From: Coturnix japonica
Lineage: Eukaryota; Chordata; Aves; Galliformes; Phasianidae
NCBI RefSeq assembly: GCF_001577835.2
Contig: NC_029516.1
Coordinates: forward strand, 159,757,911-159,821,910
Length of the DNA: 64,000 nucleotides
Direction of reading: 5' to 3'
This document shows positions 1 through 12,185 of this stretch, one piece after another. Below the pieces are notes generated by a model that made no database searches, was not told the origin of the DNA, and worked only from the letters and a program-made list of their open reading frames with translations. Position 1 is the stretch's first letter; each line of letters starts with the position of its first letter. The position numbers and the translations under genes were made by a program.

Positions 1-607
1 TGATAATTGACTACAGTGCAGTCAGTACTTTATTTACTTTCTGGTTCATGATTGTGAAAAGACAGGTTGTTTATATAGGGAGAGCAGCGAGTCCTCTGGG
101 CTCTTGGCCAAGGGTGTAACCTGACTGACTAGAAAAATGGGAGGTCAGTAGGATTTAGGTAGTTGGCTGTAGTTCATGGTATGTCTGTTTCAAATGTAAT
201 AACCTCACCTTCCTCTGATACCACAGTACACTCATAGTTTGACTTCAGACCTTGGCAGAGTGAGGAAAAATAGCTGTCATGTGCAGATCATCTGTACAAA
301 GATGTGCACAGGCCAAAGAGTCAGTGAAATAGGAATGTGGTATCGTTCGTGTGCTGATAATACTGGTTCTATCTTGGACCTTACGTTAAATGTAAAGATA
401 GAAATGCAACTATTTCTCTTACATGAAATGTAATCCTCTGATTTATTTATTTTTTTATGCTTTTTGATGTTTTTTCCCCCACTATATACTTCAAGATGGC
501 TTCAGTTTGCCTGAGCTTGTTTTCACAGTGGAGAAGTTTGATTCTGTTCATTCCTCCCCCTTGACCACTCACTGCTTTTAAGTAAGTAACCTGTTTTTCT
601 CTTGCAG

Positions 608-3600
608 AAACATTCCGTGCACCCACATTTCGAAATGGCCCTGACAAAAACGGCTTTTCTCTTGGATGCAGCAAAAACCTGAGGGAGGTTTTTGGAGATG
701 AAAAGAAGTATTGGCTGCTCCCTATTTTTACCAGGTATTCAGTCAGAATGGAAATTAATTGGGAAATGAATTGATTCCATAATCTTCACTTTGCTTTGCC
801 TTTCCCCATGTAATGAAGCACAATTGAAAAGCCAGGTTGTGCATCTTGCACAGCTGCCATAGGGAAAATTGAAATTTTGAAGGGGAAAACCGAGCAAACT
901 GCATGGGCTTTTAATTCAAATATAAGAGTCTTGTTGTTAAGGGTGGGAATTTGGCAAGCTTTGAGAACTGCGTTTAAGAGACAGTGCATGTTTTGTTGGT
1001 ACTGCTAGTATCTGATTATAGAACAGAAATCAGCAACACAGAGGAAACCCAAACATTGCTTGAACTTCAGCTGCACTGAAACATCAGATGTTTAAAACCC
1101 TCTCTTATCCCCAACAAACTCAACAGCTTTTTCTCTTATCATGCATCACAGTTTTGTTATTAAAAGCCTCCTGAAAAAGTGCAAAAGAAAACTATATGAT
1201 GGAAAAGAGCAGTTTTAAAATTTCAATTGGGCTGGTGTAAGGGAGTTGCAGGAAAGTGTCAGAGAAGCACAGCTGAAGCAATTGTTACCTGCTGCTCACT
1301 CCATCACACCAGAATATCAGCAAAACAAAATAGGTGCCATGTTTCAACATTGCTTTTGGAGGCTTGTGTATCTGCTCAGTGCTGGCAGAGCTTTTTGCCA
1401 AACTGAGGTCTAGTGGCAAACAGAGGTAATTAGGTTCCCTCAGCCATTTGCCTAATGAATGTGACTCAATGTGATTTAAAAACAGGTGAAAGCTATGCTG
1501 TAGATGGGTCAGAGTGTTTTCCCCAGCACGTTTCATCTTGACTAAACTTGCTTTAAAGAAAGGCTTAATTGATCTCACAGTGATGAGAGGAAGGAAAAAC
1601 GTATAAACACCAGAGTATTATTTGTGCTACAGTTTTTGGGATTATAAATAACATAGTATCGTTACCTGAACATGTTGTTGTTTCTGAAATATGCAGGCTA
1701 CTGCATTTCTCAACAGCCCACACTGAACGATAGGATGAGAATCATTAGAGCTCCAAAATTCAATTAGCCGATCATAGAGTTTAGTGGTAGGACTGCCTTG
1801 CCCAAGTCTGGAGTTCAGCACTCAGCAATTGATTCCAGCCTTTGTGCACAGGCACTTGTTCACTTCATTTAAGTCAAATACAAACAGTGATTTGAGCCTC
1901 TGTTTCTGGTTTAGTTTGGGCGATGGGTGTAATTTTCCAACTCGTTTGGTGATAATGGATCCAGAGCAACTCACTGTCTCCAGCCAAAATGAACCTGCCA
2001 AAAGGTAACTATGGCACTTAAGTTGTTGATTTACATACTGCTCCATACTAATCTGTTTTTAAAATAAAAAGTTTCAAAATGATTTTTTGTTTCAACAGTT
2101 TAAGGTTGTCAAGTTCACAGTGAATCTGTAAGTCTCCAGAGAAGGACAGGATGAATCAAGACTAATAAATGTGATACTGCTTGATGCAGAAGGGTTGTTT
2201 CTTGGTTTTGGCAGAGGATGTGGCTATAAGCAAGCAGAACAATACAGAAAATAAAAAGAGCTTGTGAACTTTTATATATTTGTTTGTTTGTGTTTTTTGT
2301 TGTTGTTGTTTTAAACAACAAGAAAAAATTCTAAGGAAGATTGAGAAATAAAACCTTCAAAAAAAAATTAAAATAATTCTTCAAGTGAGAGGAAAGTAGG
2401 GTGTACGTTAGTTGTGTTTCGTAATCATGCCTAAGCAGGGGGTAGTGAGACATGTAATGCAGAAGAGGTAGATGACTGTGTTTGCAGCTGATTTTGAGCA
2501 GTGGAGTTCTTTTAAGTCAATACTTGTTATATCTCCTAATTTGCGTGGTTTGTACCTTCAGTGACATTGACATGATTTTGAAAGGCTTCTGGGTAGTTTG
2601 GCTGACGGTTCTTCTCAACAGCAGTCTCCTGAGTTAGCAGGCAGTGGGGGTGCAAAGGCAAAACTGAGAAGCTAAGAAGTTTCTGCCAGTACAGCATAAC
2701 TGGTGGAATTCACAGGAAAGCAGGACCCTTGTGCAAACAGCAGATGTATCCTTTTGCATTAGGAAGATATTCATCAGCACACCTTTATTAATGGGATAAA
2801 CAGCACTAGGTTGTTCTTCCAGCCAGTACAGGCTAGGTTTTCTTTGTAACTGTGTGGCAGTACCATTGTTGTTACTGTACCATTTGTAGTCTGTTTGTCT
2901 GTGCTTTTTATCCATTGGAGCTGTCAGCGACCTGTGCCAAGTAAGGGCTTTGAGTAATGACTGAAACAAGCCTCTAGGGGAATTGTAAAGCAGGGTATCA
3001 TTTTTAGTTTGCAGCATAGCTTTTTAGTTTGTTTTGCACTTGATTAGCAGCACTATTCTAAAAATGCCTGAAATAAGCAGCTTTTGCTTTTATAGAGTTC
3101 CTGTTAACTTTGCTTACTTTACAGCTCTGGAGCCAATCAGCCCTTTCCTACTCGACCACTCAGTGAATCACAAAATCGATTGCTAGCCAGTGACAGTCAG
3201 TGGGTAGAAAGTGGCCCTGAAGATGAAAATGTTAAATCAGGTAGACTGCACCACAACATTTCTGATTATCTTATCATTTTGTTTGTGTTGGGTGGGGTTT
3301 CTTTTTTTGTTGTTTTGTTTGTTTAAGCCTGAAAGGTCCTTAGGAACTGTTTACAGTTGAGTAGAGGAAAATTTGCACTGTAGAGTCAAGTGAGATAATT
3401 ATAGGTTAAGGCTAACTTGTGTCTTATGCTCCTCTCCAAACTGAGTTTTAATGGTGAGATAAGGAAATGGGTAAATACATCAGGTTTTCTTGCACCCTCT
3501 TCTAAGGTATTTTGGATTGATTTTCCTTTTGATTAGTGGGAGGAAAATATTTCTCTAAAATAGGCATAGTACAATAGACATAGTTTGGAATCTTTGGTAT

Positions 3601-3689
3601 TTGGTATGCAAATCTGCAAAAACACATAATTGAAATTCTCTCACGTTTTAGGTACAAAAAAGCATATTATAGTTTCATTGGAAAGCTGA
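608..3689 (+). CDS. ZDHHC20: ZDHHC20, C-terminal exons (5' part outside window)
   Basis: Palmitoyltransferase of the DHHC family, a multi-pass membrane enzyme that attaches palmitate to cysteines of substrate proteins. Only the cytosolic C-terminal tail is here; the DHHC catalytic domain and membrane segments lie upstream of the window. Coding exons read from splice sites and phase: 608-734, 1915-2004, 3125-3240 and 3652-3689 (stop TGA 3687-3689). All junctions are AG/GT and keep one frame. The first exon holds [20 protein letters not shown] and YWLLPIF; later exons hold [31 protein letters not shown] and the end [12 protein letters not shown]. From memory, these match the human protein closely ([68 protein letters not shown]). 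The exon at 3652 has a strong donor after its stop, so another C-terminus is possible (see 4204-4286). Positions 1-607 are intron; the other introns hold nothing I recognise. Confidence 0.93.
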
Positions 3690-4203
3690 TCTCAGCTTAT
3701 TACTAACCAACCATCTCAGTGAGAAACAGGTAAGTGAGACTAACATAATTGATGGCTATTTCTCTGTGCTTATAAGTAAATTAAAATCTTGAGGTCAAAA
3801 GTTACTGTTCTTGGAATGCAGAGAAATCCTCTGATGTTGGGTGAGCAATAGGTCTAAATAAAACTCCAAATAGCTCTCCAGGAGACAAGAATGAGAGTAA
3901 TGCTGAAGTGCAGGAAATGTGGTCTGGCTAGATCTGAGATGAGTCAACCTAATGCTGCAATTTAGACTGAAGTGTATGATGCTGGATTTGTTACCTGACC
4001 AGGGAAAAGAATCTGCTCTGCTAAACAAGCCATTTGAAGATGAAATGTTTTGATACTCTCTCAAGCTACAGCTCCTTAACAGTTCAGTAGGTAAAATACA
4101 GGTATCTGTATACTGTTGCATACTGCATGGCTGTTTCACATCACTTGTCACTGACAATGAGCTTCTTAAGTGCTTCAGTGCACACTGTGCTCTTTGCACT
4201 TAG

Positions 4204-4286
4204 GAAATACAGTGAGTGCTGCTGCTTCCCTTGGGGCATTGCCAATGTCTGAACGAGATCTCTCTGATGTTGACTTCATACCATAG
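4204..4286 (+). CDS. ZDHHC20: ZDHHC20 candidate alternative last coding exon
   Basis: An acceptor (pyrimidine-rich run ending cttag at 4203) opens a frame in the same phase as the exon ending at 3240. It reads through 27 codons (GNTVSAAASLGALPMSERDL then SDVDFIP) to a TAG at 4284-4286. The preceding exon 3652-3729 ends in acag|gtaagt, a strong donor placed after its own stop, as expected if it is spliced to this exon as 3' UTR or skipped to give this tail. I do not recall this tail from the human protein. It could be a chance open frame in the 3' UTR; RNA is needed to decide. Confidence 0.4.
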
Positions 4287-4699
4287 TGAGTTTGTAAGCA
4301 CCTAGTAATTTTTTTCTCTCTAAAAGAGGAAGAAACTGTATTTGGACAAATAACAAGTGGGGGGTTGAGTCATTCCCTAAAAGGTCTCTTCAGGGGACCT
4401 GAATTAATTAGAATAGTTAGTTTACCTTTCTTAACGCTTCTATATAAAATGTACAGATGGATGCCTTGGTGACATGTATTCAGCCTCTAGCTCTGTAAAA
4501 TTTAATCTGATCTAAACAGGTTTCTCAGTCTTTTCTATGATTCATAGAATGGAATAGTTACCTTCTGAGATTGGTGTATGCCAGTAGTCTTTGACCAGAG
4601 TATAACAGAATCTGCTTAACCTTTCTTTCTCCTGACTTAGAGAGGGAACACAACTGACTGGCTTAGATGTTTAGAGCTGGTGATACGTTCTTGCATACT

Positions 4700-5011
4700 G
4701 GAAAGCCAACAGTATCCTGAGCTGCATCAAAAGAGAGGTGGCCAGCAGGGAGAGGGCAGGGATTGTCCCCCTCTGCTCTGTCCTTGTGTGCCCTGCTCTG
4801 AAGTACTGTGTCTGAGCCTGAAGCCCCTCATACAGGAAAGATGCTGTTGGAGTGGGTCCAGAGGAGTATCATGAAAATGATCAGATGGCTGGAGCTCATT
4901 TCCTATGAAGAACAGTTGAGGGAGTTGGGCTTGTTCAGCATGGAGAAGGCTCTGGGGAGACGTTATTGTGGCCTTCTAGTGCTTAAACAGAGCTTACAAG
5001 AAAGATGTTCC
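4700..5011 (+). mobile_element. CR1 LINE fragment
   Basis: A 5'- and 3'-truncated CR1 copy from the end of the reverse-transcriptase frame. It shows the segments for 'agaggtggccagcaggg', 'gattgtccccctctgctctg' and 'ggttgttcagcctggagaag' in diverged form (gggcttgttcagcatggaga at 4923). It has many substitutions and no 3' tail, so it is one of the older copies here. Confidence 0.8.
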
Positions 5012-5441
5012 AGCTGTTCTGAGTTTGATTGGATTTGATCGGTTTCTCTAAGCCTACCTGGTTAATTCCAGCTCCTCTGCAATTGTATGCAGCAAAGCAA
5101 TAGTCGTGAGATCGAGAACGTTTCCATGTACTTTGCTATGCCCTGATAGTTGTATTTTTTTATTTTCATACTTACTACATGCAACAGAAGCAACTGAATT
5201 TATGGCTGACTTAAGTAGAGCTCCCAGATGATTCTACAGAAAGGAATGCTAATCACCCAGCCAGCACTCAACCAGCCTCATCTATGCAAATGCCATTTAT
5301 GTCCCCACATCTGTTGGATTTCATTAAAAATTCTTGTCAGCCAGACATCCAAATGACGTTAGCTACAGATCAGTGGCAATTGGATTTGATGTTCTTAGTG
5401 GAGATAATCTTATTACACATAGGAAGTTTAAAAGGAGAATT

Positions 5442-5466
5442 AAAAAAAAAAAAAAAAAAAAAAAAA
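5442..5466 (+). repeat. Poly(A) tract, 25 A
   Basis: An uninterrupted A run preceded by attaaa. It could be a simple repeat or the tail of a retrocopy; I recognise no gene in the 400 bases before it. Confidence 0.7.
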
Positions 5467-6301
5467 CACCTCCTAGAAGGCTGATTGTGAGTTAAAGTTA
5501 CCTTAGCTGCAGTCCTGAGTCGAGAGTCAGTAAATTATCTGTGTTATCTAGCTGCATTTGTGTAATGCAGTATGATCCTCATTTTTTTCAAAGCTAATGG
5601 TGCAATTGCACTAATTACCTTTTTTGTTTCATTAGGTTTCTGCAACACATTTTGTGCTTGAATGTTACTTAATTTTGTTTGGAAGAAATTGATCAGTAAA
5701 AAATGGAACATGAGCATTTTATGAGGAGACAAGAAATTGAAGTTTCTGCACAGTCCAGTGGATTCTTGTAAGCACTATTTGCAGAGCAGGGAAGTTCAGA
5801 CAGATGCCTTAAGATTCTTCGTGTGCATTTATGCAGCACTGAATTATATACTGCTACCAAAGGGCCAAATCCTGAAGTGCCCTGCTTGGATGCACAAGGT
5901 CCAGAGTGGGAACTATGCATTTCTGTTACGCTGCAGTGGTGGGGACTGCTACCTCCCCACGGGCAAACTTTATACCTTAGGCACTGCAGAATTCACTTCC
6001 ATAGCAGGACTTGAGGGTACAGAAAGAAGAAGAAAAAAGGATGGAGGAGGAATCAACCAAGAGCGTGGCTGATGAGTCTGAAGTACAGCTGTTCTCAGCT
6101 CACACACCAGGTGGTGGGAAAGAAGGTACCAGATGATACATTCATGGTCATAGCTATATAAGCCTTTCAGGATTCTGCATTCCTTCTGCTGACTGCACTA
6201 TGGAACGAAGCATTTCCAACAAAGTAAAAACTTGGCATTGTTTTTTTGCTATCAGATTGAACCCCATCATCCTTCTAATCTGACCATTTAACCATATCAA
6301 G

Positions 6302-6552
6302 AATCATAGAATCACAAGGTTGGAAAGGACCTACAAGATCATCCAGTCCAACTGTCCTCCCATCACCATTGCTACCACAAACCACATCTCGTAGCTCCTC
6401 ATCCAGACGCCTCTTGAACACTGCCAGGGACAGCAACTCCACCACCTCCCTGGGCAGCCATTCCAGTGCCTGACCACTCTCTGAGAGAAAAAGTTTTTCC
6501 TTATGTCTAATCTAAACCTCCTCTGGCGCATCTTGTGACCATGAACACAAGA
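6302..6552 (-). mobile_element. CR1 LINE 3' fragment
   Basis: Reverse-oriented CR1 3' end. It starts with the octamer tail (aatcatagaatcacaagg), then 'ttggaaaggacctacaagat', 'cctccctgggcagccattcc' and the diverged 3' coding part. It is 5'-truncated at about 6552. It groups with the copies at 26848 and 58120 by the 'tacaagatcatccagtccaa' block. Confidence 0.9.
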
Positions 6553-9500
6553 GCAAGCTCAAAGAAGTGAACTCTTTCTTAGTTGATAAAAACATAGTTT
6601 ATTGCTTTTCAACAACTTCCTGTCAGCATAAGAAGAAAATCCAATTGAAAAAGGGAGATAACAAACGGTTACATTTTCTGTTAATGTTTGCAGTGTTCTG
6701 TATGAGGCAGTAACAAAATGGCAATGTACCCCTGAGAAAAATCTTAGTGCAGTCATGTGTCGTTAGAAAATGGAACTGGAAGAGTACTGCTTTTTATATG
6801 GGACTCTTGATGGTTTATAAATACTGTTTTATACTTTTGTTTTATCTTTTTAATAAAAACACAAGTTTTTATTGGTTCTGAAATACCATTTAAACAAATT
6901 TCAAGTACTTATGAGAAAGTTAGGGCTGGATCAGGCACTTGTGTTAACACACCACTCTGTATGCTGTCTGCTTTGTCTGCCACTTTCAAGTCGATTTTAA
7001 AGTGTTACTGAACTGCTAAAGATGGGTGCTTTGTGCAGTGATGTACCATGTTCACAAAGGGCAAAACGTTTCCTGTACTGAGGAATAAAGTCCCACTAAG
7101 CTCAAGACCTACAACAAACCTCATGGTTTTTCTTTTCCTCCTACTCCTCTATAGAGAACACTTTGAATTCATCTTTTGATGTTCCTGGCATTTTGCACCT
7201 GACCAAAGTGGAAAAATGCAGTTCTATGGTCTGAAGCTTTTCTGATGTTCAGCTGATGCTGATTACAAATAGTCATAAGCCTCTCTGATAGAAACTGAAG
7301 GTGGTAGCTATGTTGATGTTCTGAACAAAAGGAACTTCTTTGGTTTCTATGCCAGACTGATCACTGCTTTTCCCCATCACTGACGTACTGGAGTTACTTG
7401 GATATCAAGTATACTCTGAGTTTTAAAAACAAATATTTTCTTTGTCTTTGACATTTAGGACAAGGTATTTTTTCCAGTCTTCTAGAACAGGAGCACTTCA
7501 GTGACCTACGGGCATATTGTCACTGTCAGATACTGCTGAGACAGAACTGAAGGTACTTTGTATGTTCTTCAAACTTTGTACAATAAATTTTACATTTGCC
7601 AGTTTTCAAAGAAAAAGTATTTGCTATGCATTAATCTGAAAGGTTTCGCTTTTCCTTCTCAAATGTCAAGTGAAAAGCTCTCATCTAAATATAAGCTTTC
7701 ATGAGTACTGACATGTTGAACTTAGAAGGAGAGAATGCGTCAGCAACATTTCCTGGGGAAGACGATGGAAACGCAAGACTGAGCTCAGTGCAGCATAGAA
7801 TTATAATGGAAGACCCTGGATATCATGTTTCTTTTACTGGATCAGTGTATCACAGCAGAGGTAACAAATGCATCTACAGTTGTCTAGCAAAAGTAGAAGG
7901 AATATTGCTGTCTAATAGGGTAAATCTCAAAAGGGACAGTCCCCTCAGCTCTTCCAGGTGTTCAGTTTACACCTATGTGAATGGTGTGTGCTGTAAGCTA
8001 ACATCAATATAACTTGTTTTATTGCTTAAGTCAGAATAGTTAATCTACGGGGGGAAAAAAATGCAAGTAAACAGATGGGCCAAATCTGCCTGCTTTCTAG
8101 CAAGGTGCATTTGGGTTCTCTGAGAGTTCTGATCTGACAGCTCCATAGCCATAAGCAAGGGCATCCCATGCTGTATCAAAGCAGAGTGGGATGGTTTCTG
8201 GCTTACTCCCTCTTTTTGCCTAAATGCAACTTTGCTGAGGACAAAAAGCTGTCTGACTGCTAGCTGGGCTCTGCAGGAGCACACTAGGATGTCCTTTCAA
8301 CCCACATCTGTGCACTGAGTCGCCGCACACCTCCAGCGAGAGGAGCTGACCTGCCTGGTCAGGAGGCAAGAAGGGAAGATGGTCAGGATGCAGGGTCATG
8401 AGGTACATGCTTTTTCTGTGCTTTAAGCTGCTGTGTGTCAGCAAGTCTTGAAAATACTTACGTTTGTCACTAAAAATAACAGTGCTTAAGCTTTTAAACC
8501 CCTCAAAATAACTGCTAGCCATGAGTAGCATTGCGGTGACTGTAGCATAGTTGACATTGGCTGCAGTCAGAAGCTGTGCTTTGGTATCTCCTAAAGCTTT
8601 CTTTTCTTTTATAAAAATCCACACAACAGTCACAACCACAAATGACTTAAACTCCCTATGTGAGGACAGAAGTGGTTCAGAAATGTCGTGAGTTGATAAA
8701 GCTCTCCCTGTAAAAAGATGAAGGCAGATGCATAAATAGAAAGGCAGACTTTATTTTAGAAACCTCAACTAATGTTTTTCCCTCAGTATCGGTTTGTTTA
8801 CAAACTGTGAAGATGCACATAAGTGCTGTTCTTACCAAATGTGTTATTGGCAGAGGGCAGGACTATGTTCGGTTTCTGTAATAACTGGTAAGTTGGATGC
8901 ATCCTAACCCCTTGATTGAAAACTTCCATTTCAAATAGCCAGGGGTTTGTATCAGAGGGAGCTCTGGCACTTCTCATTGGAGTAGAGAAGTCACAGTAAC
9001 ATCTTTGTCAAACCTACGCTTTGAATGTGGAATGTACGGGTACCAAGCTGCTTTGGGCAGACTGTCTACAAACTGGGCATCCAGAGTATTAAATGCCACC
9101 GTTTCTCAGGTACTGTTTCTTCCCTCATTTGATCTCATGTGGCTTTTCTGTCTTGTTAATAATCTTTTGGGGCTTTGGAAGTTTTCATAAATTTCAGTGC
9201 TATTCAGTATTCTTTCAAAGTTCTTCATTGATTACAGTTTGAAGTTTGACCAGTTGTAGCTCACCAGAGCCCCACGAGGAGGAAAATGTTTAGTGTCTGG
9301 TACATGTACCAACAGATGCATCAACTCTTGACGCAAGTGAGAAAGATCTGCCTGGATCTGGAGCACTGACTGGTGAAATCTATTTAGGATTAAAAAAAAA
9401 TAAGGTTTTGAGCTTTATAGCTCATGTTGTGTAGGGAGACTGGCTAAAATAATGCAGAATTGAAGGCTTCAGGTATGAAGAGGCTCCAAATAGCTGTTCT

Positions 9501-10800
9501 AACACACAGTGCAGATCAAGAGCACATTTTTCATGTTACTTAAAAAATAAAGCTGATATCCAATATAAGAGGATCTTCTGTCTCTGAATGGCACCAAAGA
9601 GAGCAGCTGCATCTAAAGTTATTTGTTACAATACTGAGCGCATATACTATGTTCATTTCTATCAGTTTATTTTGTATATATAGACAGCTTTTTATATGTA
9701 TTTTTCTTAATTATGTAACTCATGAAATAAGTTGTACTTAGTGCTAATTCCGATTAAAACTGGTCTTTCGCCTTTTGTTGGGTCGGTTTGTTTGCAGCAA
9801 TTACTTGACTCTTGTTTCCATGAGCTTGTGAAGTCTGATTTTGTTTACAAAATGGCTTTATTTGGTTTTGAAGACTTCCCCAGCCACAAAAAGTACAGAG
9901 CACATGCATAGCAGGGAAGCACGTGCTGGGGATGAAGTATCCACTTATGTTGGCACCACAGCACTAATGGTGACGTGCAGATGCCCTCCTGTTTACATTA
10001 CTTAGTTGACGATTTAAATGCTTAGCACGTACCTCTCTGTTTTCTCATCCCTTAACCTGCTCCTGTCAGCTTTATTGTGAGCGTATTAAACCTTTCTTAG
10101 CTGCAAATACATACACTCATAAAAACATCACGGAAAGCAGGAGTCGTCCTGCTGTTAAAGTGTCGAGGCTCCCTCTCTGTTCTCTCACTCCCTTTTACCC
10201 TTAACAGAATTGAACATGGGTTCCTTCCAGTTCTGTAGTAGCCAGCAAAGGCTCATCAACAGTCACACTGCTCAGTTCCCACTGTTCCACTTACACCATC
10301 GCTTTTAATTTGCTGCCTGAACTTGTACTGAGCTGTATTTAATTTTGGCATTAAATGTAAAAGATATGTAATGGCACAGTTACTGTTTCTATGTTTGTAT
10401 GTTGTGGGTAGGACGAGTCCTATGCAGAAAATACATGTTGCCATTTTACAGTTTAATACTTGAAGTGATTTTTTTAAAAAGAGCTTTTATAAATGAATTA
10501 AATACAAAGTCACATTACGTTGCTTAAGAGTTCCTTCGTGCTTGACTTGCACCCTGCAGTTTGCTCAGATGTACTTTTCCATGTTATCTCAAGTCGTTTA
10601 TAAGCATTCGAGATTATAACATTATTTATAAGTGCACTCAAGATTTTGTACATCAGTGTTCAGACCTGCTCATACTTCATGGAAGTAGAATTGGTGTTTA
10701 AATAACGAGTTGTACTATTTTAGGCCTCTTTTCAAAAGTGATAAAATATCGATGTATTTGACACACAACTTCTGTCGGCGAATGCAAAACTGACTGACTT

Positions 10801-10806
10801 AATAAA
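10801..10806 (+). terminator. Candidate distal poly(A) signal, ZDHHC20
   Basis: This AATAAA is the last on the + strand before the convergent MRPL57 transcription unit, and the upstream 800 bases look like 3' UTR (AT-rich, no repeats). Use of this site is inferred. Confidence 0.35.
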
Positions 10807-11510
10807 AGTATGTGGAATAAGCTGAAAATTGCTTAGCTGTAGCTTGAATGTATTAGATCAGCACAAACTCCTGCATACCTGGGAAACATTGTGTGTGCTG
10901 GTGGAAACAGTTCTCACACCTGACCTGCACTAACCCAGCATTGTACCCATGCCTGCTATGGTTCCAGATCACCAGGTCATAATGGGAGAAACTGTTATCC
11001 TGGAGAAACACGATCAGCCACAAACTAAGCATGACTTGGGCATCGAGCTGCCACTCAAAACAAGAGTCAGCAGCCATCCTTCTCCAGTCAGAACTACGCT
11101 CTGTTTAAGCATGGGCAGCAACACAGAAATTGACACTCCCATTACGACAATGATATTGATTCTATACCCAGAAAGCTGAACATTTTATATTTGTTGCAGC
11201 CCCTCACAGACACAGCTCTATCCTTGATCCTCACATGCCTGGTGAAGAGCAGTACCTCAGGTAGCTTCCGCTATATTTCAACTGTGAACATATGAATACA
11301 GATGTAGCCCCTCATAGAGCAAAGAGACAAGTAAAAGCCATCTGGCCCGTACAAACAGATAATCCTTTTCAGTACAGCCACTGTATTCCGGTTTTCAAAA
11401 AAAGCGAAGCTACAAATCTAGTTCAGGTCATCACCGCAGTGTAACTCACACTGTTTTATGCTAAACCCTTAAGCCACCAGATGAGCTGTTTTCTAATACG
11501 GCAAAGAAAC

Positions 11511-11720
11511 AGAATCACACAATCACAGAATGACCCGGGTTGGAAGGGACCTCAAGGATCATGTAGTTCCAACCCCCTGCCTGGCAGGGCCACCAAACAT
11601 ACACCTTTACTAGATCAGGTTGCCCAGGGCCCCATCCAACCTGGTCTTGAACACCTCCAAGGACGGGGCATCCACAACCTCCCTGGGCAGCCTGTTCAGG
11701 ACCTCACCACTCACCACAAC
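11511..11720 (-). mobile_element. CR1 LINE 3' fragment
   Basis: Reverse-oriented CR1 tail of the 'gacccgggttggaagggacc' subfamily (shared with 14391, 28291, 54122, 57316 and 58900). It lies between the 3' ends of ZDHHC20 and MRPL57 and stops just before the likely MRPL57 poly(A) site. Confidence 0.9.
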
Positions 11721-11744
11721 CAAACACTGTTCTGTAGGATTACC

Positions 11745-11750
11745 TTTAAT
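11745..11750 (-). terminator. Candidate poly(A) signal (ATTAAA), MRPL57
   Basis: On the minus strand ATTAAA lies about 125 bases after the MRPL57 stop codon. It is followed within 25-30 bases by the CR1 copy, so the transcript probably ends near 11725. Confidence 0.5.
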
Positions 11751-11873
11751 GTAACATTTTGTACACCACAGCAGCCTCATTTCTCATCCACCTCTGTTAC
11801 ACTGCGTTGCAAAGCTGCCACAACAGGTACAAGATCGCAGCTCGCAGCAGCACAAGTACCAACGTGTCCGTGC

Positions 11874-12185
11874 TCAAGAGGTCCATTTCTTTGAGACATT
11901 TAAGTGGTTCAAGTGGTCACTCATATATCTGTGCTCAGGGAACTTGGACGTCTTCAGGGCTTTAAAGGCCTCCCACCTGGCCCGTCTCACTTCCCTGTTG
12001 TGACCGTATTCCTCCTCCCGTGTCAGGTACGGCCGGCTCAGCCAATATTCGTTCTCTGCTTCAATCTCCAGCCTTCGGATCATCGCCTGCTTCATGCCAG
12101 TGGTAACGATTCTGGGCCGCCTGTATTTTCCAATCCACTGCTTTCCAGGAATCCTCTTCCGGAGCAGAACCATCGTTAAGAACAT
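11874..12185 (-). CDS. MRPL57: Mitochondrial ribosomal protein L57 (MRP63)
   Basis: Small subunit of the large mitochondrial ribosomal particle, working in the matrix. The single uninterrupted frame gives 103 aa, against 102 in human. It begins [20 protein letters not shown], then holds [31 protein letters not shown] and the end [12 protein letters not shown], all matching the human protein ([35 protein letters not shown]). I chose the ATG at 12185 because it gives the family start and has A at -3; the frame stays open 34 codons upstream to 12287 but those residues fit no family member. A possible 3' splice site (tttgaag) lies just before the ATG on this strand, so a 5' UTR intron is likely. 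It is divergent from SKA3 and convergent with ZDHHC20. Confidence 0.96.
   Translation of the reverse strand: MFLTMVLLRKRIPGKQWIGKYRRPRIVTTGMKQAMIRRLEIEAENEYWLSRPYLTREEEYGHNREVRRARWEAFKALKTSKFPEHRYMSDHLNHLNVSKKWTS

Larger units (their letters stand above)
4287..10820 (+). other. Probable ZDHHC20 3' UTR and downstream sequence
   Basis: There is no convincing coding frame. The stretch is AT-rich, with AATAAA signals at 6852, 7084, 7582, 9546 and 10801, and a Pumilio-type site TGTATATA at 9673-9680. Mammalian ZDHHC20 is known to me to have a long 3' UTR, so these may be alternative poly(A) sites, with 10801 the most distal before the opposing MRPL57 gene. It also contains two CR1 fragments (4700-5011 and 6302-6552) and a 25-A tract at 5442-5466. 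The 3' UTR extent is inferred, not seen. Confidence 0.4.

Noticed and set aside
4535-4560. tctatgattcatagaatgg, CR1-tail-like in both directions
   Set aside because: Too short and with no CR1 body on either side; noted only as a possible scrap.
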